A model generated the notes under the pieces. The model searched no databases, was not told the origin of the DNA, and saw nothing but the letters and a program-made list of their open reading frames with translations. The translations under genes were made by a program, and so were the position numbers. From Ww85 sp963745765 (GTDB lineage: Bacteria > Desulfobacterota > Desulfobulbia > Desulfobulbales > Desulfocapsaceae): a DNA stretch of 64,000 nucleotides. Location of the stretch: contig CAVUYQ010000015.1 in the NCBI GenBank assembly GCA_963745765.1, positions 310,001 through 374,000 on the forward strand, in the 5' to 3' direction. Position 1 is the stretch's first letter. The number at the start of each line of letters is the position of its first letter. This document shows positions 8,462-17,935 of the stretch, one piece after another.

Positions 8462-9505
8462 ATGTCCTCTCAATTGCATAAAATAAAAAAACACAAATTA
8501 ACGTTGAGCTTTATACTGATCATTGTCGTATTTTTATGTATTGGAATTATAACAATAAAGGAATTTCTCACACTGGGCGATCTCACAAGAACGATATATG
8601 AGCACCCACTTGTCGTCTCAAATGTCTCCCTTAATGCTGCTTTGAATATAACAAAAATGCATCGCAGTATGAAAGATGTTGTATTATCTAACTCTCTCGA
8701 AGAGGCAGACGTTGCGCTAAAGACTGTGGGAGAGGCCGAGCAGAAAGTTTATCAACAGCTTGAGGCCATCTTGCGTAATCGCTTTTTTGTCCGATCTCTG
8801 CGTTTTGATCGAAATTTTATCCTCGGAATATCAGCCATATGCCTTCGGTAAAATTTCTCGTTTGCCTTGATCTCGAACGAAAAACCTGATTATTCAAGGT
8901 ACCTTGATACTATCAGAGAGAATATTATCGGTAGGAGAGGGCAGGCCCTTGAATAACAAACACGGCAGTTTTTTATTAATTAGAAACCCATACGCGAAGA
9001 GGTTGTTAACCTTTTTAAATCTGGTAACAAACAAGATGCGATTTTTATAACAAAAGCAAAAGGAGCTGACCATGTATCAGAACTTGAAGCTAAGATGTTG
9101 GAATTATCTTCTTATACGAGGGAAAAGGCCACTTATTTCATTGAACTTGCTGAAACAAGTCATTCAAGCATTGAAAATATCACCGATATTTTGACGATAG
9201 CTGATGTATTTCTGTCTATATTAATCGCTTTATTTACTTCCTATATCGTTTTAAAATCTGAAAGATTGCTTTTGGATAAAAAAAATAAACTTCAAAAAGC
9301 TCTTGATGAGATTAAGACATTGCGCGGCATTATCCAGATATGCGCCCACTGCAAACAAATAAGAGATGACGAAGGCCTATGGAATCAAATGGAAGAATAT
9401 ATCCATGCACACTCGGAAGCAGCGTTTAGCCATGGTATTTGCCCAAGCTGTGTGAAAAAATATTATCCTGAAGAGTATGCGTCCATTTTCCCCGACGAAA
9501 AATAA
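8462..9505 (+). pseudogene. Four-helix-bundle sensor protein, split by a miniature element and two stops
   Basis: The first part reads MSSQLHKIKKHKLTLSFILI with one membrane segment, then a four-helix-bundle chemoreceptor-like sensor (LTRTIYEHPLVVSNVSLNAA). At 8764-8903 a miniature element interrupts it. Removing the element and one TTGA duplicate restores YQQLDTIRENIIGR in frame. Two further in-frame stops follow (TAA after GQALE, TAG after QFFIN). The rest is intact: a second membrane segment and the C-terminal motif GIIQICAHCKQIRDDEGLW...SHGICPSC, common at the end of sensor proteins. The native protein would be about 300 residues and membrane-bound. Genuine decay, not sequencing error. 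Confidence 0.8.
8764..8903 (+). repeat. Miniature inverted-repeat element, copy B
   Basis: 140 bases inserted in the four-helix-bundle sensor gene. TTGA at 8760-8763 and 8904-8907 is the target duplication. The core ATTTTATCCTCGGAATATCA and CGGTAAAATTTCTCG and the end CCTGATTATTCAAGGTACC match copies A, C and D. The interrupted reading frame gives the exact boundaries. Confidence 0.82.
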
Positions 9506-9517
9506 GTAAAATAAACG

Positions 9518-9566
9518 AACAACCAGTTCAGCGGCCGGCGCCGCTCGCTGAACCGATACGTTATAC
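9518..9566 (+). repeat. attC-like recombination site 3
   Basis: AACAACCAGTTCAGCGG folds back on CGCTGAACCGATACGTTATAC, with a GC-rich palindromic tip GCCGGCGCCGC. This is the clearest attC of the array: a long imperfect hairpin with an unpaired CGATA on one arm and a terminal GTTATAC box. It lies 12 bases after the sensor pseudogene and 11 bases before the next gene. Confidence 0.7.
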
Positions 9567-9577
9567 TTGGAAAAATA

Positions 9578-9847
9578 ATGGAAAATGACTTTACCGATTA
9601 TGAGTTGATTCTAGAGACTCACAATGCTGGAGATCGAGTATTTATAAAATCTATACTCGATGCAGAAGGTATCATTTATTTCATCCAGGGCGAATATGTT
9701 GCCCCTTATTTATTCAATGCATTGCCGATGCGAGTAATGGTTAGAAAGGATCAAGCAGAAATAGCAAAAGACATTTTGAAGGATATCAAATTGTCCTACT
9801 CGTATAACTTAAGGGAAAGCACTGAAGATGATAAATCAGAAGATTAA
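9578..9847 (+). CDS. DUF2007 small protein
   Basis: 89 residues resembling the DUF2007 family of putative signal-transducing proteins: YELILETHNAGDRVFIKSIL, IYFIQGEYVAPYL and MRVMVRKDQAEIAKDIL. The fold binds no known ligand with certainty. It is complete, with an acidic tail. It begins 12 bases after attC-like site 3, as expected for a gene cassette; its own attC seems to have been replaced by miniature element copy C. Confidence 0.72.
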   Translation: MENDFTDYELILETHNAGDRVFIKSILDAEGIIYFIQGEYVAPYLFNALPMRVMVRKDQAEIAKDILKDIKLSYSYNLRESTEDDKSED

Positions 9848-9848
9848 A

Positions 9849-10018
9849 GGCTACCTTGGAATATTGTCTTTTTGCCCCAACTCTGCGTTGCGTGCGAATA
9901 TTTTATCCTCCGAATATAAAACATATGCGCCCCAAGGGCACTTCTTTCAGGGCGCCTATCGGCAAAATTTTGACACGCACCTTGATTTTGAACCGAAATC
10001 CTAAATTTGCAAGGTACC
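9849..10018 (+). repeat. Miniature inverted-repeat element, copy C (longer variant)
   Basis: Starts GGCTACCTTGGAATATTG and ends TTTGCAAGGTACC. The core ATTTTATCCTCCGAATATAA is shared with copies B and D. It is about 30 bases longer because of an internal hairpin GCGCCCCAAGGGC...CAGGGCGCC. No clear target duplication. Confidence 0.62.
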
Positions 10019-10021
10019 CAT

Positions 10022-10633
10022 ATGAATTCGAAATATTGGGACAATGAAGGGGCAGCGAAAACATTTACTCATGGATTATCCGATGAATGGATTAACGGGA
10101 TTCCGCGTGACATGAATGTGTTGGATCTTGGTTGTGGTTATGGGCGAATAACCAGAAAAATGTTTAGCTACGGCTTTAAAAATGTTCTCGGCTACGATCC
10201 CAGCAAGGCAATGATTTCAAGAGCCGTGCTGGAAAATCCCGGCCCAAGATATACATCCGACATAGAAGAGATAACGAAACAGCACTATTCCCTGGTCATT
10301 TGTTTTGCCTTGTTTACCTCGTGTCCCGAGCCGGATCGCCAGATGGAAATCAAAGAACTAATCGAAAAACAGACAGATAATGCTTCCTGCTTGTATATCA
10401 GTGATTACCTGACCTCTGAAAATCCTCACTATTCCAAAAGATATGAACAGAGAGAACTGGGGCTCTACGGGTGTTTCGGAACAAGAGGGACCGTGATCTT
10501 CCGTCATCACCAAAGCGACCATTTTACAAAGCTATTTTCCGGCTGGAAACAAATCGAATCGAGAACTGTTGCAGGAAAAACCCTTAATGGTAATAAGATT
10601 AACATCTCACAATTATTATTTGAAAAAGTTTGA
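10022..10633 (+). CDS. Class I SAM-dependent methyltransferase
   Basis: 203 residues from the ATG at 10022. Motif I is NVLDLGCGYGRITRKM, motif II VLGYDPSKAMISRA and motif IV-like YSLVICFALFTSC, the Rossmann-fold pattern of small methyltransferases. The acceptor is unknown. The start lies four bases after the end of miniature element copy C, which has probably replaced the native leader and ribosome site, so expression may be altered. It may be the last cassette of the array, but no clear attC follows. Confidence 0.8.
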   Translation: MNSKYWDNEGAAKTFTHGLSDEWINGIPRDMNVLDLGCGYGRITRKMFSYGFKNVLGYDPSKAMISRAVLENPGPRYTSDIEEITKQHYSLVICFALFTSCPEPDRQMEIKELIEKQTDNASCLYISDYLTSENPHYSKRYEQRELGLYGCFGTRGTVIFRHHQSDHFTKLFSGWKQIESRTVAGKTLNGNKINISQLLFEKV

Positions 10634-10703
10634 CCAGGCACGTCGGGCTGACCGCGGAATGCGGCGGTAATTGAACTAACCGTTTGATGAAAAGGTAAGG
10701 AAA

Positions 10704-11171
10704 ATGAAACAACTCTCCAAGCTGCTGGAGTGGATTCGGCCAGCCGGTGTCTTTTTTGTGTACTTCATGGCTTCCTACCTTGGAACTGACGCCATATCTA
10801 AATTTCATATTCTCGGGCCGTTCATGGTAATGCTCATGTCCGGAACCGTAGCCTTTGAATCATTGATAATTGGCGAGGCAGCCTCCGAAAAGATCGGCTA
10901 CAAACCAAATCGGGCCTATCAGGTGCAATCGGGCTTGAACTATCTGGCCATGGCTCTGACTGCATTGCTCGTATTCCTGTTGGACTGGGGGCGCTATGCG
11001 GATGCAACCATTACCACTGCCATGCTGGTGTGCTTTTCTCTATCGGCAACAAACCATGTGGCAACAGCAATCAGGGAGCATAACTTCAAGCCGGTCAATG
11101 TAATGCGTCCGGTTATGACGCTTTTACTGATCGGCATCATACTTCCTCTCATGATCGATGCTCTCCAATGA
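10704..11171 (+). CDS. Four-helix inner-membrane protein of unknown function
   Basis: 155 residues with about four hydrophobic segments: AGVFFVYFMASYLG, FMVMLMSGTVAFESLIIG, YLAMALTALLVFLLDW and VMTLLLIGIILPLMI. The start has AAGGTAAGGA upstream. I do not recognise the family with confidence; DUF6790-type proteins are one possibility. It overlaps the next gene by four bases (ATGA), so the two are probably cotranscribed and it may relate to the phosphatase/arsenate reductase downstream. Confidence 0.6.
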   Translation: MKQLSKLLEWIRPAGVFFVYFMASYLGTDAISKFHILGPFMVMLMSGTVAFESLIIGEAASEKIGYKPNRAYQVQSGLNYLAMALTALLVFLLDWGRYADATITTAMLVCFSLSATNHVATAIREHNFKPVNVMRPVMTLLLIGIILPLMIDALQ

Positions 11172-11635
11172 GTGAGCGAATCCGCGTACTCTTCTTATGC
11201 ACGGGAAATTCGTGCCGCAGCCAGATGGCCGAAGGACTTTGTCGCCACCTGAGGGGCGATGTCATCGAACCGTTCTCGGCAGGTATCGAGATTCACGGAT
11301 TGAATCGGCTGGCAGTGCAGGTAATGAGGGAAATCGGAATCGACATCTCCGGCCACTCCAGCAAGACGGTCGCCGATCTCGGCAATAGTGAGTTCGACTA
11401 CGTTGTTACGGTGTGCGGCCATGCCAATGAGACGTGCCCTTTCTTCCCTGCCGGGACCAGGGTGGTACACCGGGGTTTCGACGACCCTCCTAAGCTGGCC
11501 ATTAATGCCGCAAGTGACGAGGAAGCACTGACTCACTACCGGCGCGTCAGGGACGAGATCAGGGAGTTTGTCCTTTTGCTCCCGGGGGTATTGAGTACCA
11601 ACCCGGCAGGTATCGGCGAAGGCAAAAGCTCCTGA
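11168..11635 (+). CDS. arsC: Low-molecular-weight phosphatase-type arsenate reductase
   Basis: 155 residues with the P-loop LFLCTGNSCRSQMAEGL near the N-terminus and the later DYVVTVCGHANETCPFFP cysteines used in the thioredoxin-linked ArsC cycle, then RGFDDPPK. Cytoplasmic reduction of arsenate to arsenite is the expected activity, with protein-tyrosine phosphatase as the alternative. It overlaps the membrane protein upstream. No arsenite exporter or ArsR is present next to it. Confidence 0.82.
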   Translation: MSERIRVLFLCTGNSCRSQMAEGLCRHLRGDVIEPFSAGIEIHGLNRLAVQVMREIGIDISGHSSKTVADLGNSEFDYVVTVCGHANETCPFFPAGTRVVHRGFDDPPKLAINAASDEEALTHYRRVRDEIREFVLLLPGVLSTNPAGIGEGKSS

Positions 11636-11660
11636 GCGCAGCCAGGAAAAAGCAGCAAGA

Positions 11661-11738
11661 ATGAGAATGAGATTGTCTGCCGGTATGATAGCCGGATTTT
11701 TGGTGGTGGGACTGCATCCAGCGTTATTCAATGGCTAA
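11661..11738 (+). CDS. Possible 25-residue hydrophobic peptide
   Basis: ATG at 11661 follows a weak GGAAAAAGCAGCAAGA. It encodes one hydrophobic segment (SAGMIAGFLVVGLHPALF). It could be a small membrane peptide or the leftover of a longer gene; nothing supports a function. Confidence 0.2.
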   Translation: MRMRLSAGMIAGFLVVGLHPALFNG

Positions 11739-11780
11739 GGTTCTTCCACCGTGGCCTAAATGTTTACAGGAGGTGTGGTT

Positions 11781-12131
11781 ATGGGAAATTTTTTATTTAT
11801 CCTCAGCAAGGATGACAATGAAGCTGCCACAAGATGCTTTCAGTTTGCTAAAATTGCCCATGCAAAAAAACATCATGTCGATTTGTTCTTCATTGATGGC
11901 GGTGTTATGTGGGCAAATAAAAACAGAGATTTAAGTAGAAAAACGAATACAGGAGATTGTCCGGCAGATTATTTACCCTATCTTGTGGAGAATGAAGTTG
12001 CCATCGGAATATGTACGCCCTGTGCAAAAAACCGAGGAATTGATGAGGCGGCTTTTTTCAGCAATATGCTGCTGGATGGCGGGCCTCACCTGATTGATAT
12101 GGCTGCTGAAGCGAAGGTTTTCAATTTTTGA
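11781..12131 (+). CDS. DsrE-family protein
   Basis: 116 residues. The start at 11781 has the ribosome site AGGAGGTGTGG, so the longer frame from 11760 is rejected. The opening GNFLFILSKDDNEAATRCFQ and HVDLFFIDGGVMWANK match the DsrE/peroxiredoxin-like fold, and GICTPCAKNRGI supplies two cysteines at a position where sulfur-relay members carry them. In sulfate reducers such proteins handle persulfides in the cytoplasm. The gene's 3' end overlaps the 3' end of the convergent fdhD by about 45 bases. Confidence 0.75.
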   Translation: MGNFLFILSKDDNEAATRCFQFAKIAHAKKHHVDLFFIDGGVMWANKNRDLSRKTNTGDCPADYLPYLVENEVAIGICTPCAKNRGIDEAAFFSNMLLDGGPHLIDMAAEAKVFNF

Positions 12132-12932
12132 GAATGAATCAAGGCGACCTGCACTGCTATTGCGTCAGCTGAGATTCGTTCGGGAGCGTGCAGGATATTC
12201 AACCGTTCGGGCCTGGCATAGGCCGCGAGTGTCAACCCCGCCCGTTCGGCGATGGCCAGGCCGAGTGAGGATGGCGCGGTGCGTGACATGACTATGGGAA
12301 TCCTCATCCGGGCACATTTCAGTACCATGTCGGAGGTCAAGCCGGCCGGTGGTATAGACGGCGCTGCGGGGAGAAGCCTTGCCCAGCAGGATAGCGCCCA
12401 TCACCTTGTCAACTGCGTTGTGCCGGCCGACATCTTCATAAAACACCTGCAGGCCGCCATCTGCCCAGAGACCGCAACCGTGCACACAATGCGTCATCGG
12501 ACCAAGAACGGAAGACTGCAGGACCTCGCGGATGAACCGTTTGACCTCGTCAAAGGAGATCGTATATGCAAGGGGCGGTTCAATATAACCCTCAAGCATC
12601 TCCCGGGGGATTTTGCCGGTACCGCCGCAACCAGAGGTAATGATAACGTCTTTTGGCTCCATGCTATCGACATCGGCGAAAACTGATATCCTGCCTTCCG
12701 GGCAGACGAGTACTTCCTTAACCTCCTCCGGACGACTGATATATCCCTGACCAAACAGGAAACCGACACCGAACTCCTCCAGGCCCACGGGCAGGACCAT
12801 CGAAGCGCCGATGTCCACCTCGTTCAGCATGATGGTGTAGGGAGTTTCTATGGCGACATATTCCTGCGCCTCACTCCTCCCTTCGGGCGTGACAATTGTC
12901 GTTGGTACCTGTATCGATGTGGTCGCTGTCAT
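12086..12932 (-). pseudogene. fdhD: FdhD sulfurtransferase, frameshifted
   Basis: FdhD moves sulfur to the molybdenum cofactor of formate dehydrogenase. The start at 12932 gives MTATTSIQVPTTIVTPEG; family segments include EEFGVGFLFGQGYI, ITSGCGGTGK with the functional cysteine, and VGRHNAVDKVMGAILLGK. At SAVYTTGRL the frame leaves the family, and dropping one base from the AA at 12339-12340 (TT on the gene strand) restores TSDMVLKCARMRIPIVMSRT and LNILHAPERI. The final 28 or so residues run beyond the usual end. Repaired length is about 281 residues. Divergent from mobB, also a molybdenum cofactor gene. Confidence 0.82.
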
Positions 12933-13257
12933 AATAAGTGCTGGAAAAAGGGATTCGTCATACAGCTGTGTGGAATTCCGGGAACACTGATAATCATTTT
13001 CACTTCCGGGAAAAGCCACTGTATCAGCTTTGCATATTTCTTTCACAGAAATATTTCACCGGGCGGTTGTCGGCGCCAGGTTTCTCCCGTTTCGATACGC
13101 TCATGGATTTGCGGGCGAAGCTGCTCGTGGGCAGGGTGACAGTTTCCGCCAGGCGAGTGTATATTCTGTGCTACTAAAAAGCGGACAGGGAAAGGAACTT
13201 CACTGGCTCCTTTGAGCAACCTGATTATTCAGGGCGGCCTTCATCTTTCGGGACATA
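12933..13257. promoter_or_regulatory. Divergent fdhD-mobB intergenic region
   Basis: No gene recognised. It contains the inverted pair ATATTTC (13034-13040) / GAAATAT (13048-13054), a possible operator. It also holds CCTGATTATTCAGGG just before mobB, which resembles one end of the 140-bp miniature element without its partner. Confidence 0.4.
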
Positions 13258-13914
13258 ATGATGACAGCAATTGTTGCGTTTATCGGTTGGCATGACAGTG
13301 GAAAAACAACACTGGCATCATCCGTTGTCAGCCACTTGAAGACGATGGGCTACCGGGTTGCCGTGATAAAGTCGAGCAGTGTCCGGAATATCCCTTTCGA
13401 TACGCCGGACACGGACACCTTCAGACACCGGCAGGCCGGGGCTGACTCTGTCATGCTGGTCGCACCGGACCAGATGGTCCTCCAGACCGACAACAAGGAT
13501 CTTTCTCTCGTCACCCTTGCTCATCGATATTTTCCGGATGTAGATATTGTTATTGCCGAGGGCTTCAAGCATTCCCGGTACGTTGCCAAAATTGAGGTGT
13601 GCCGGAATCCTGAACAGGTATTGCGTAAAGAAGTCCATGGTGTGATCGCCGTTGCCACCGATCTCGATATAACGGCTGATAATATCTTCAGGCTTGATGA
13701 AGGACAGGAGATCGCCCATTTTCTTGAAAAGCGTTTTCTCCATCAGGATCAGAAAGGTGCGGAAAAGACCGCACTGCTGGTGAACGGCAGAAAGGTTCCC
13801 CTGAAGGACTTTATCCAGACCTCGCTTGCCGGTGTTGTGGCCGGTTATGTCGCTTCACTGAAACTGGGTGATGATATCCGGGAAATAGAGCTGCGCATCA
13901 GGCTTCAGGATTGA
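13258..13914 (+). CDS. mobB: Molybdopterin-guanine dinucleotide biosynthesis protein MobB
   Basis: 218 residues. The P-loop is AFIGWHDSGKTTLASSVVSHL at the N-terminus, followed by YRVAVIKSSS, DTFRHRQAGADSVMLVAPDQ and VDIVIAEGFKHSRYVAKIEV, all typical of MobB. MobB assists MobA in making the bis-MGD cofactor of formate dehydrogenase and related oxidoreductases. The C-terminal 60 residues (ALLVNGRKVPLKDFIQTSL) form an extra domain also seen in anaerobe MobB proteins. Two consecutive ATGs occur at the start. Functionally linked to the adjacent fdhD. Confidence 0.9.
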   Translation: MMTAIVAFIGWHDSGKTTLASSVVSHLKTMGYRVAVIKSSSVRNIPFDTPDTDTFRHRQAGADSVMLVAPDQMVLQTDNKDLSLVTLAHRYFPDVDIVIAEGFKHSRYVAKIEVCRNPEQVLRKEVHGVIAVATDLDITADNIFRLDEGQEIAHFLEKRFLHQDQKGAEKTALLVNGRKVPLKDFIQTSLAGVVAGYVASLKLGDDIREIELRIRLQD

Positions 13915-13928
13915 ATGGACGGGTGTTT

Positions 13929-16287
13929 TCACCCGCCCATCATGTCGTCATCTCCTCCGCCGTCTGCCGCTGCGGCAGCCTGCTCTTCTTCCTCGATGAT
14001 GCGTGCCGCGGCAGCAGCTCCGGTAGCCCGGGAAACTTGTCTCTGCTCCTCTTTGTCGTTCTCCGGCCGGGGCCTCTCCGGCACATCGACGATAACTTTC
14101 CGGTGAGCGTAGTGAATTCCCTGTGCGCTCAGGGCCTCGGTTATCAGCCGATAAGCCTCGCGCCTGATAACAAAATGGGTGCCCGGCTGGGCGGTAAACT
14201 TGGCCCTGATGGTCATGACGGAGTTGGTGATTTCACGCACGCCCTGCGATTTGAGCGGACGGATGAAATCCTTGCCGTACTCCTCATTTTCCAGCATCGT
14301 CTGGCCGACCTTCTTGATGATCCTGCGGATCTTGTCAATCGGGGCATCATACGGGAAATCGAGGTTAAACTTGACGATGATGCCGCCGCGCATGTAGTTG
14401 GTGATTGCGCCAAGTTCGCTGTGCGGAATGATCTGCAGCATGCCGCGATGGTGCCTGAGCATGATATTCCGCAGGGTAATGTTTTCCACCGTGCCGGAGA
14501 CCGAACCGGCGGTCAGGTATTCACCCACCCTGAAAGCATCATCGAGCAGGTAAAAGAAGCCGGAGAAGATGTCGGAAACCAGTTTCTGGGCGCCAAAGCC
14601 GATGGCCAGGCCGATAACTCCGGCACCGGCCAGCAGGGGGCCGATATTGACGCCCATCGAGGAAAGCAGCGTCATGATGACCATCACCCCGAGAATGGTT
14701 CCGATGAACTTGCGCACCATCGGCAGCAGGGTATAGGCCCGCCCGCGGCTCGCCGCACCACCCCATTCATCATCCTGATCATCGCCCTCCTCCTCTTCCG
14801 GCATCGATTCCTGAATTTTCCGTTCGATCCAGGAACTGATAAAGCGCCAGAAAAAGAGGGCGAGGGTCAAAATAATGATGGAATCGAGCAGGACGGAAGC
14901 GAGCTGCGAGAAGAATGGAATGCGGATATGCCAGAGGTTTGCAACCCAGACGATCAGCGCAGCCACAAGTGCGATTCGGGCAATTCCCTTGACCTTGAGA
15001 AACATACGTCGACCCTTTTCCCTCACCTCGGAGGTCCAACTCGGTTGGCGCGGTTTTGTCAGGATAGGAATCCTGGTGAATCTTCAGGGTACTCATCGAA
15101 TACTTGACTACCCATTGAATCAGGCGATCGGCAACCATCCAGATCGGTACGACGAAGAAACTCAGGATGAAAGCGCCGCCGCCCTTGACGCTTGGGTCTG
15201 CCAGATCTCCGACCAGCAGTATCCAGAGAATAAAGAGATAAAAAAGTGCAAGGATATGCCAGACGGCGGCGAACTGTTTTCTCCCCCAGGTTACGCTCTG
15301 TTTGTCCTGCAGCCCCGCTACGATGATCATCTTGCCGACCCTCCTCCGTTCGGAAATGACAATGAAGGCGGTAGTGATGAGCAGGACGGTGGCGAAAAGG
15401 AGCTGCAGCAACCGCACCGTTTCCTGCCCGGCACCAAGCCGCCTTGTAACAACGGCAAACATCAGGGCAACAATGATATAGCCGAACGTCCAGACGATCA
15501 ATCGGTGGCTTGCGCGGGCAGGGGCGTCCTCCAGGGGAATGATACGTAGCTGCGGGTATTCGGGAGAAAAGAAAATATGACAGAGAATGGACATAGACCT
15601 GATGCAGGTAACACAGAGCAGTGTCGCCAGGAAAAAGAGTTGCAGAAAGGGAGAATTGGTCCAGATGAAGGCCATGTATGAGAAATAGGAGGCGCCGAAG
15701 AAAAAGATGAGGCCAAGCACCCTTGGCAGATTCTGGGCCAGGGCGGCAAGAAATTTGTCGGTGGCACTCATCTCGGTGGTGCCGAAATCAGGCTCGGTCA
15801 AATACCTGGTTATCACAAATTTCCTGAACAGGGTTTCGATACCGAGTCCGACGAGAAGATAGAGGGCTACCCAGAGGATGTTAAGCATCGCACCCTGCGA
15901 TGTGCCGTAGGGACAGAGTTTGATGAATACCCGGTAGAGGTCGGGCAGCACGTTCGGGATACCGTTGAAGAGCGCCTTGAGCTGGTCCTCGTCCTCGTCC
16001 TGCCCGCTGCTCAGGCTATTCAGCATCACCGAAAGAAGGGATGCCGGCCCTTTCATTTGATCGTAATCAGGCTCTGACAGCTTGGCATCTTTTTTGAGCT
16101 CGTCAATGAGCATCTTCCTGACCTGCTCGTCGCTGAGTCCGGCCATTACATGGTCGGCCTTCTCTCCCGCGGCGGTTACTTCATTTGTGTCGGCTGCAGG
16201 GGAAAACGGGGGGTGGAACAGGGAAGTGGCAAACAGGAGTGCGGCAAAGCAGATGGTGAGCGCTGCTTGATGAGCAAATCGTTGCAT
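13929..16287 (-). pseudogene. Large MscS-family mechanosensitive channel, one frameshift
   Basis: The frame from 16287 gives a signal peptide, a periplasmic region and about seven membrane segments up to DKTAPTELDL. A one-base change at the GG of 15030-15031 then continues the frame with REKGRRMFLKVKGIARIAL, the MscS core (GPLLAGAGVIGLAIGFGAQK, LLDDAFRVGEYLTAG, GTVENITLRNIMLRHHRG) and an acidic, alanine-rich tail. The repaired length of 785 residues fits the large MscS/YbdG-like channels that release solutes on osmotic downshock. Everything else is intact, so the shift may be an error. It lies between mobB (convergent) and serS. Confidence 0.8.
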
Positions 16288-16318
16288 AGGTCCCTCCTCC
16301 GGGGCAGGTGCGCCAGAT

Positions 16319-17590
16319 CTATAAGCGGCTCTCGAAGTATGGTTTTAACACATCGGGAACAGCAATACTTCCGTCTTCCAGCTGATAGTTTTCGATGATG
16401 GCCACCAGGGTCCTGCCGACGGCCAAACCCGAGCCATTAAGCGTATGTACCAGTCTGCTTTTCTTCTCGCCTTCGGGGCGATAACGTACCGCTCCGCGAC
16501 GCGCCTGAAAGTCGAGAAAGTTGGAGCAGGAAGATATCTCACGGTAGGCTTCCTGCCCAGGCAGCCATACTTCGATATCGTACGTTTTCGCTGCAGAGAA
16601 ACCAAGATCACCCGAACAGAGTGTGACGACCCGGTAGTGCAGGCCAAGCAGCTGCAGCACACGCTCGGCATTGGCCAGCAGTGATTCCAGTTCGTCGAAA
16701 GAGGTCTCCGGTGTGGTGAACTTGACCAGTTCCACCTTGTTGAACTGGTGTTGCCGGATGAGTCCCCTCGTGTCGCGGCCATAGGAGCCTGCCTCTGAGC
16801 GGAAGCAGGGGGTGAAGGCCGTGTACTTGATCGGCAGCTCACTTTCCTCGAGCGTTTCATCACGATGGATATTGGTCACCGGCACTTCTGCGGTTGGAAT
16901 AAGGTAGAGATCCCAGTCCTTGATTTTGAACAGGTCTTCCTCGAATTTTGGCAACTGGCCGGTCGCCGTCATGCTTGGCGTGTTAACCAGGTATGGCGGC
17001 AGAATCTCCTTGTAGCCATGCTCGCCGGTATGCAGGTCAAGCATGAAATTGGCCAGCGCCCTTTCCATCCTGGCCGCGTAGCCTGACAGCAGGGCAAAAC
17101 GTGAACCCGAGATTTTTGCCGCCCGTTCGAAGTCCAGTATTCCCAGTTCCACACCGATATCCCAGTGCGATTTGGGTGTGAAGGAAAAGGACGGTTTTTC
17201 ACCCCAGCTCCTGATCTCGATATTGTCAGCATCATCATGGCCCACGGGAACGGAGTCGTCGCAGAGATTGGGTACTGACATGACAATGTCCTGAAGGCTC
17301 TGCTGGACCGTCGAGAGCTCGTCATCGAGTTCCTTGATCCTGCTGTTGGCCTCCTTCATTTCAAGGATGAGCGGCTCCGCTGCAGCGTGATCAGCAGATT
17401 TCTTGAAATCGGCAATTTCTTTGGATGCGCTATTGCGGCGGTTTTTCAGTCCTTCAACCTCGCCAAGAATGGCCAGGCGGCGTGTATCAATGTCCATAAA
17501 ACGGTCAAGCATAGCGGTATCAAGACCGCGTTTTGCCGTCTTCGCTTTGACCAGCTCAATATTTTCCCGTATGAATCGTAACTCAAGCAT
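16319..17590 (-). CDS. serS: Seryl-tRNA synthetase
   Basis: 423 residues, the standard length. It has an N-terminal coiled-coil arm for tRNA binding (ENIELVKAKTAKRGLD to TVQQSLQDIVMSVPNLC) and the class II core with TAEVPVTNIHRDE (motif 2 region), FRSEAGSYGRDTRGLIRQHQ and motif 3 NGSGLAVGRTLVAIIENYQ. It charges serine onto tRNA-Ser, and onto tRNA-Sec as the first step of selenocysteine synthesis, relevant to the selenoprotein near 58 kb. Intact in one frame. Confidence 0.97.
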   Translation of the reverse strand: MLELRFIRENIELVKAKTAKRGLDTAMLDRFMDIDTRRLAILGEVEGLKNRRNSASKEIADFKKSADHAAAEPLILEMKEANSRIKELDDELSTVQQSLQDIVMSVPNLCDDSVPVGHDDADNIEIRSWGEKPSFSFTPKSHWDIGVELGILDFERAAKISGSRFALLSGYAARMERALANFMLDLHTGEHGYKEILPPYLVNTPSMTATGQLPKFEEDLFKIKDWDLYLIPTAEVPVTNIHRDETLEESELPIKYTAFTPCFRSEAGSYGRDTRGLIRQHQFNKVELVKFTTPETSFDELESLLANAERVLQLLGLHYRVVTLCSGDLGFSAAKTYDIEVWLPGQEAYREISSCSNFLDFQARRGAVRYRPEGEKKSRLVHTLNGSGLAVGRTLVAIIENYQLEDGSIAVPDVLKPYFESRL

Positions 17591-17611
17591 AGTATCGTAT
17601 CTTTTTGTTGA

Positions 17612-17754
17612 GGCTACCCTGAATAATTGCTTTTTCGCCCGGTCTCTGGGTTATGCTCAAAGAAATTTTATCCTCGGAGTATCATTATATACCTGCGGTA
17701 AAATTCCTCGCATGCCCTGGTCTCAAACGAATTACCTGATTATTTAAGGTATCC
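17612..17754 (+). repeat. Miniature inverted-repeat element, copy D
   Basis: Starts GGCTACCCTGAATAATTGC and ends GATTATTTAAGGTATCC. The core ATTTTATCCTCGGAGTATCA and TGCGGTAAAATTCCTCG matches copy B nearly base for base. It sits just upstream of the serS start, between serS and the divergent tatC. No target duplication is evident. Confidence 0.78.
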
Positions 17755-17935
17755 GGAGGATAAAGAAAGGTTAGTAACAACTCGATAACACTGTTTATCA
17801 CGGCTTTATGGCTAACGCAACCTCTATCAAATTGCTTTTCATCGTGCCATCTGATATTTTCTCGTGAACGAAAAGCAGACAAGTAGTACGGATCGGGATT
17901 TGTTGTTTGGACATACAGGGACACTATAGTCAACG

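Noticed and set aside
10640..10703. Fourth attC site after the methyltransferase
   Set aside because: A GC-rich hairpin (GACCGC/GCGGCGGT) is present, but the opening and closing boxes of the other three sites are missing; it may be a terminator.
13911..15107. 398-residue plus-strand frame opposite the MscS channel gene
   Set aside because: It is antisense to a gene with clear family motifs, its residues are low-complexity without any recognisable domain, and it has no ribosome site.
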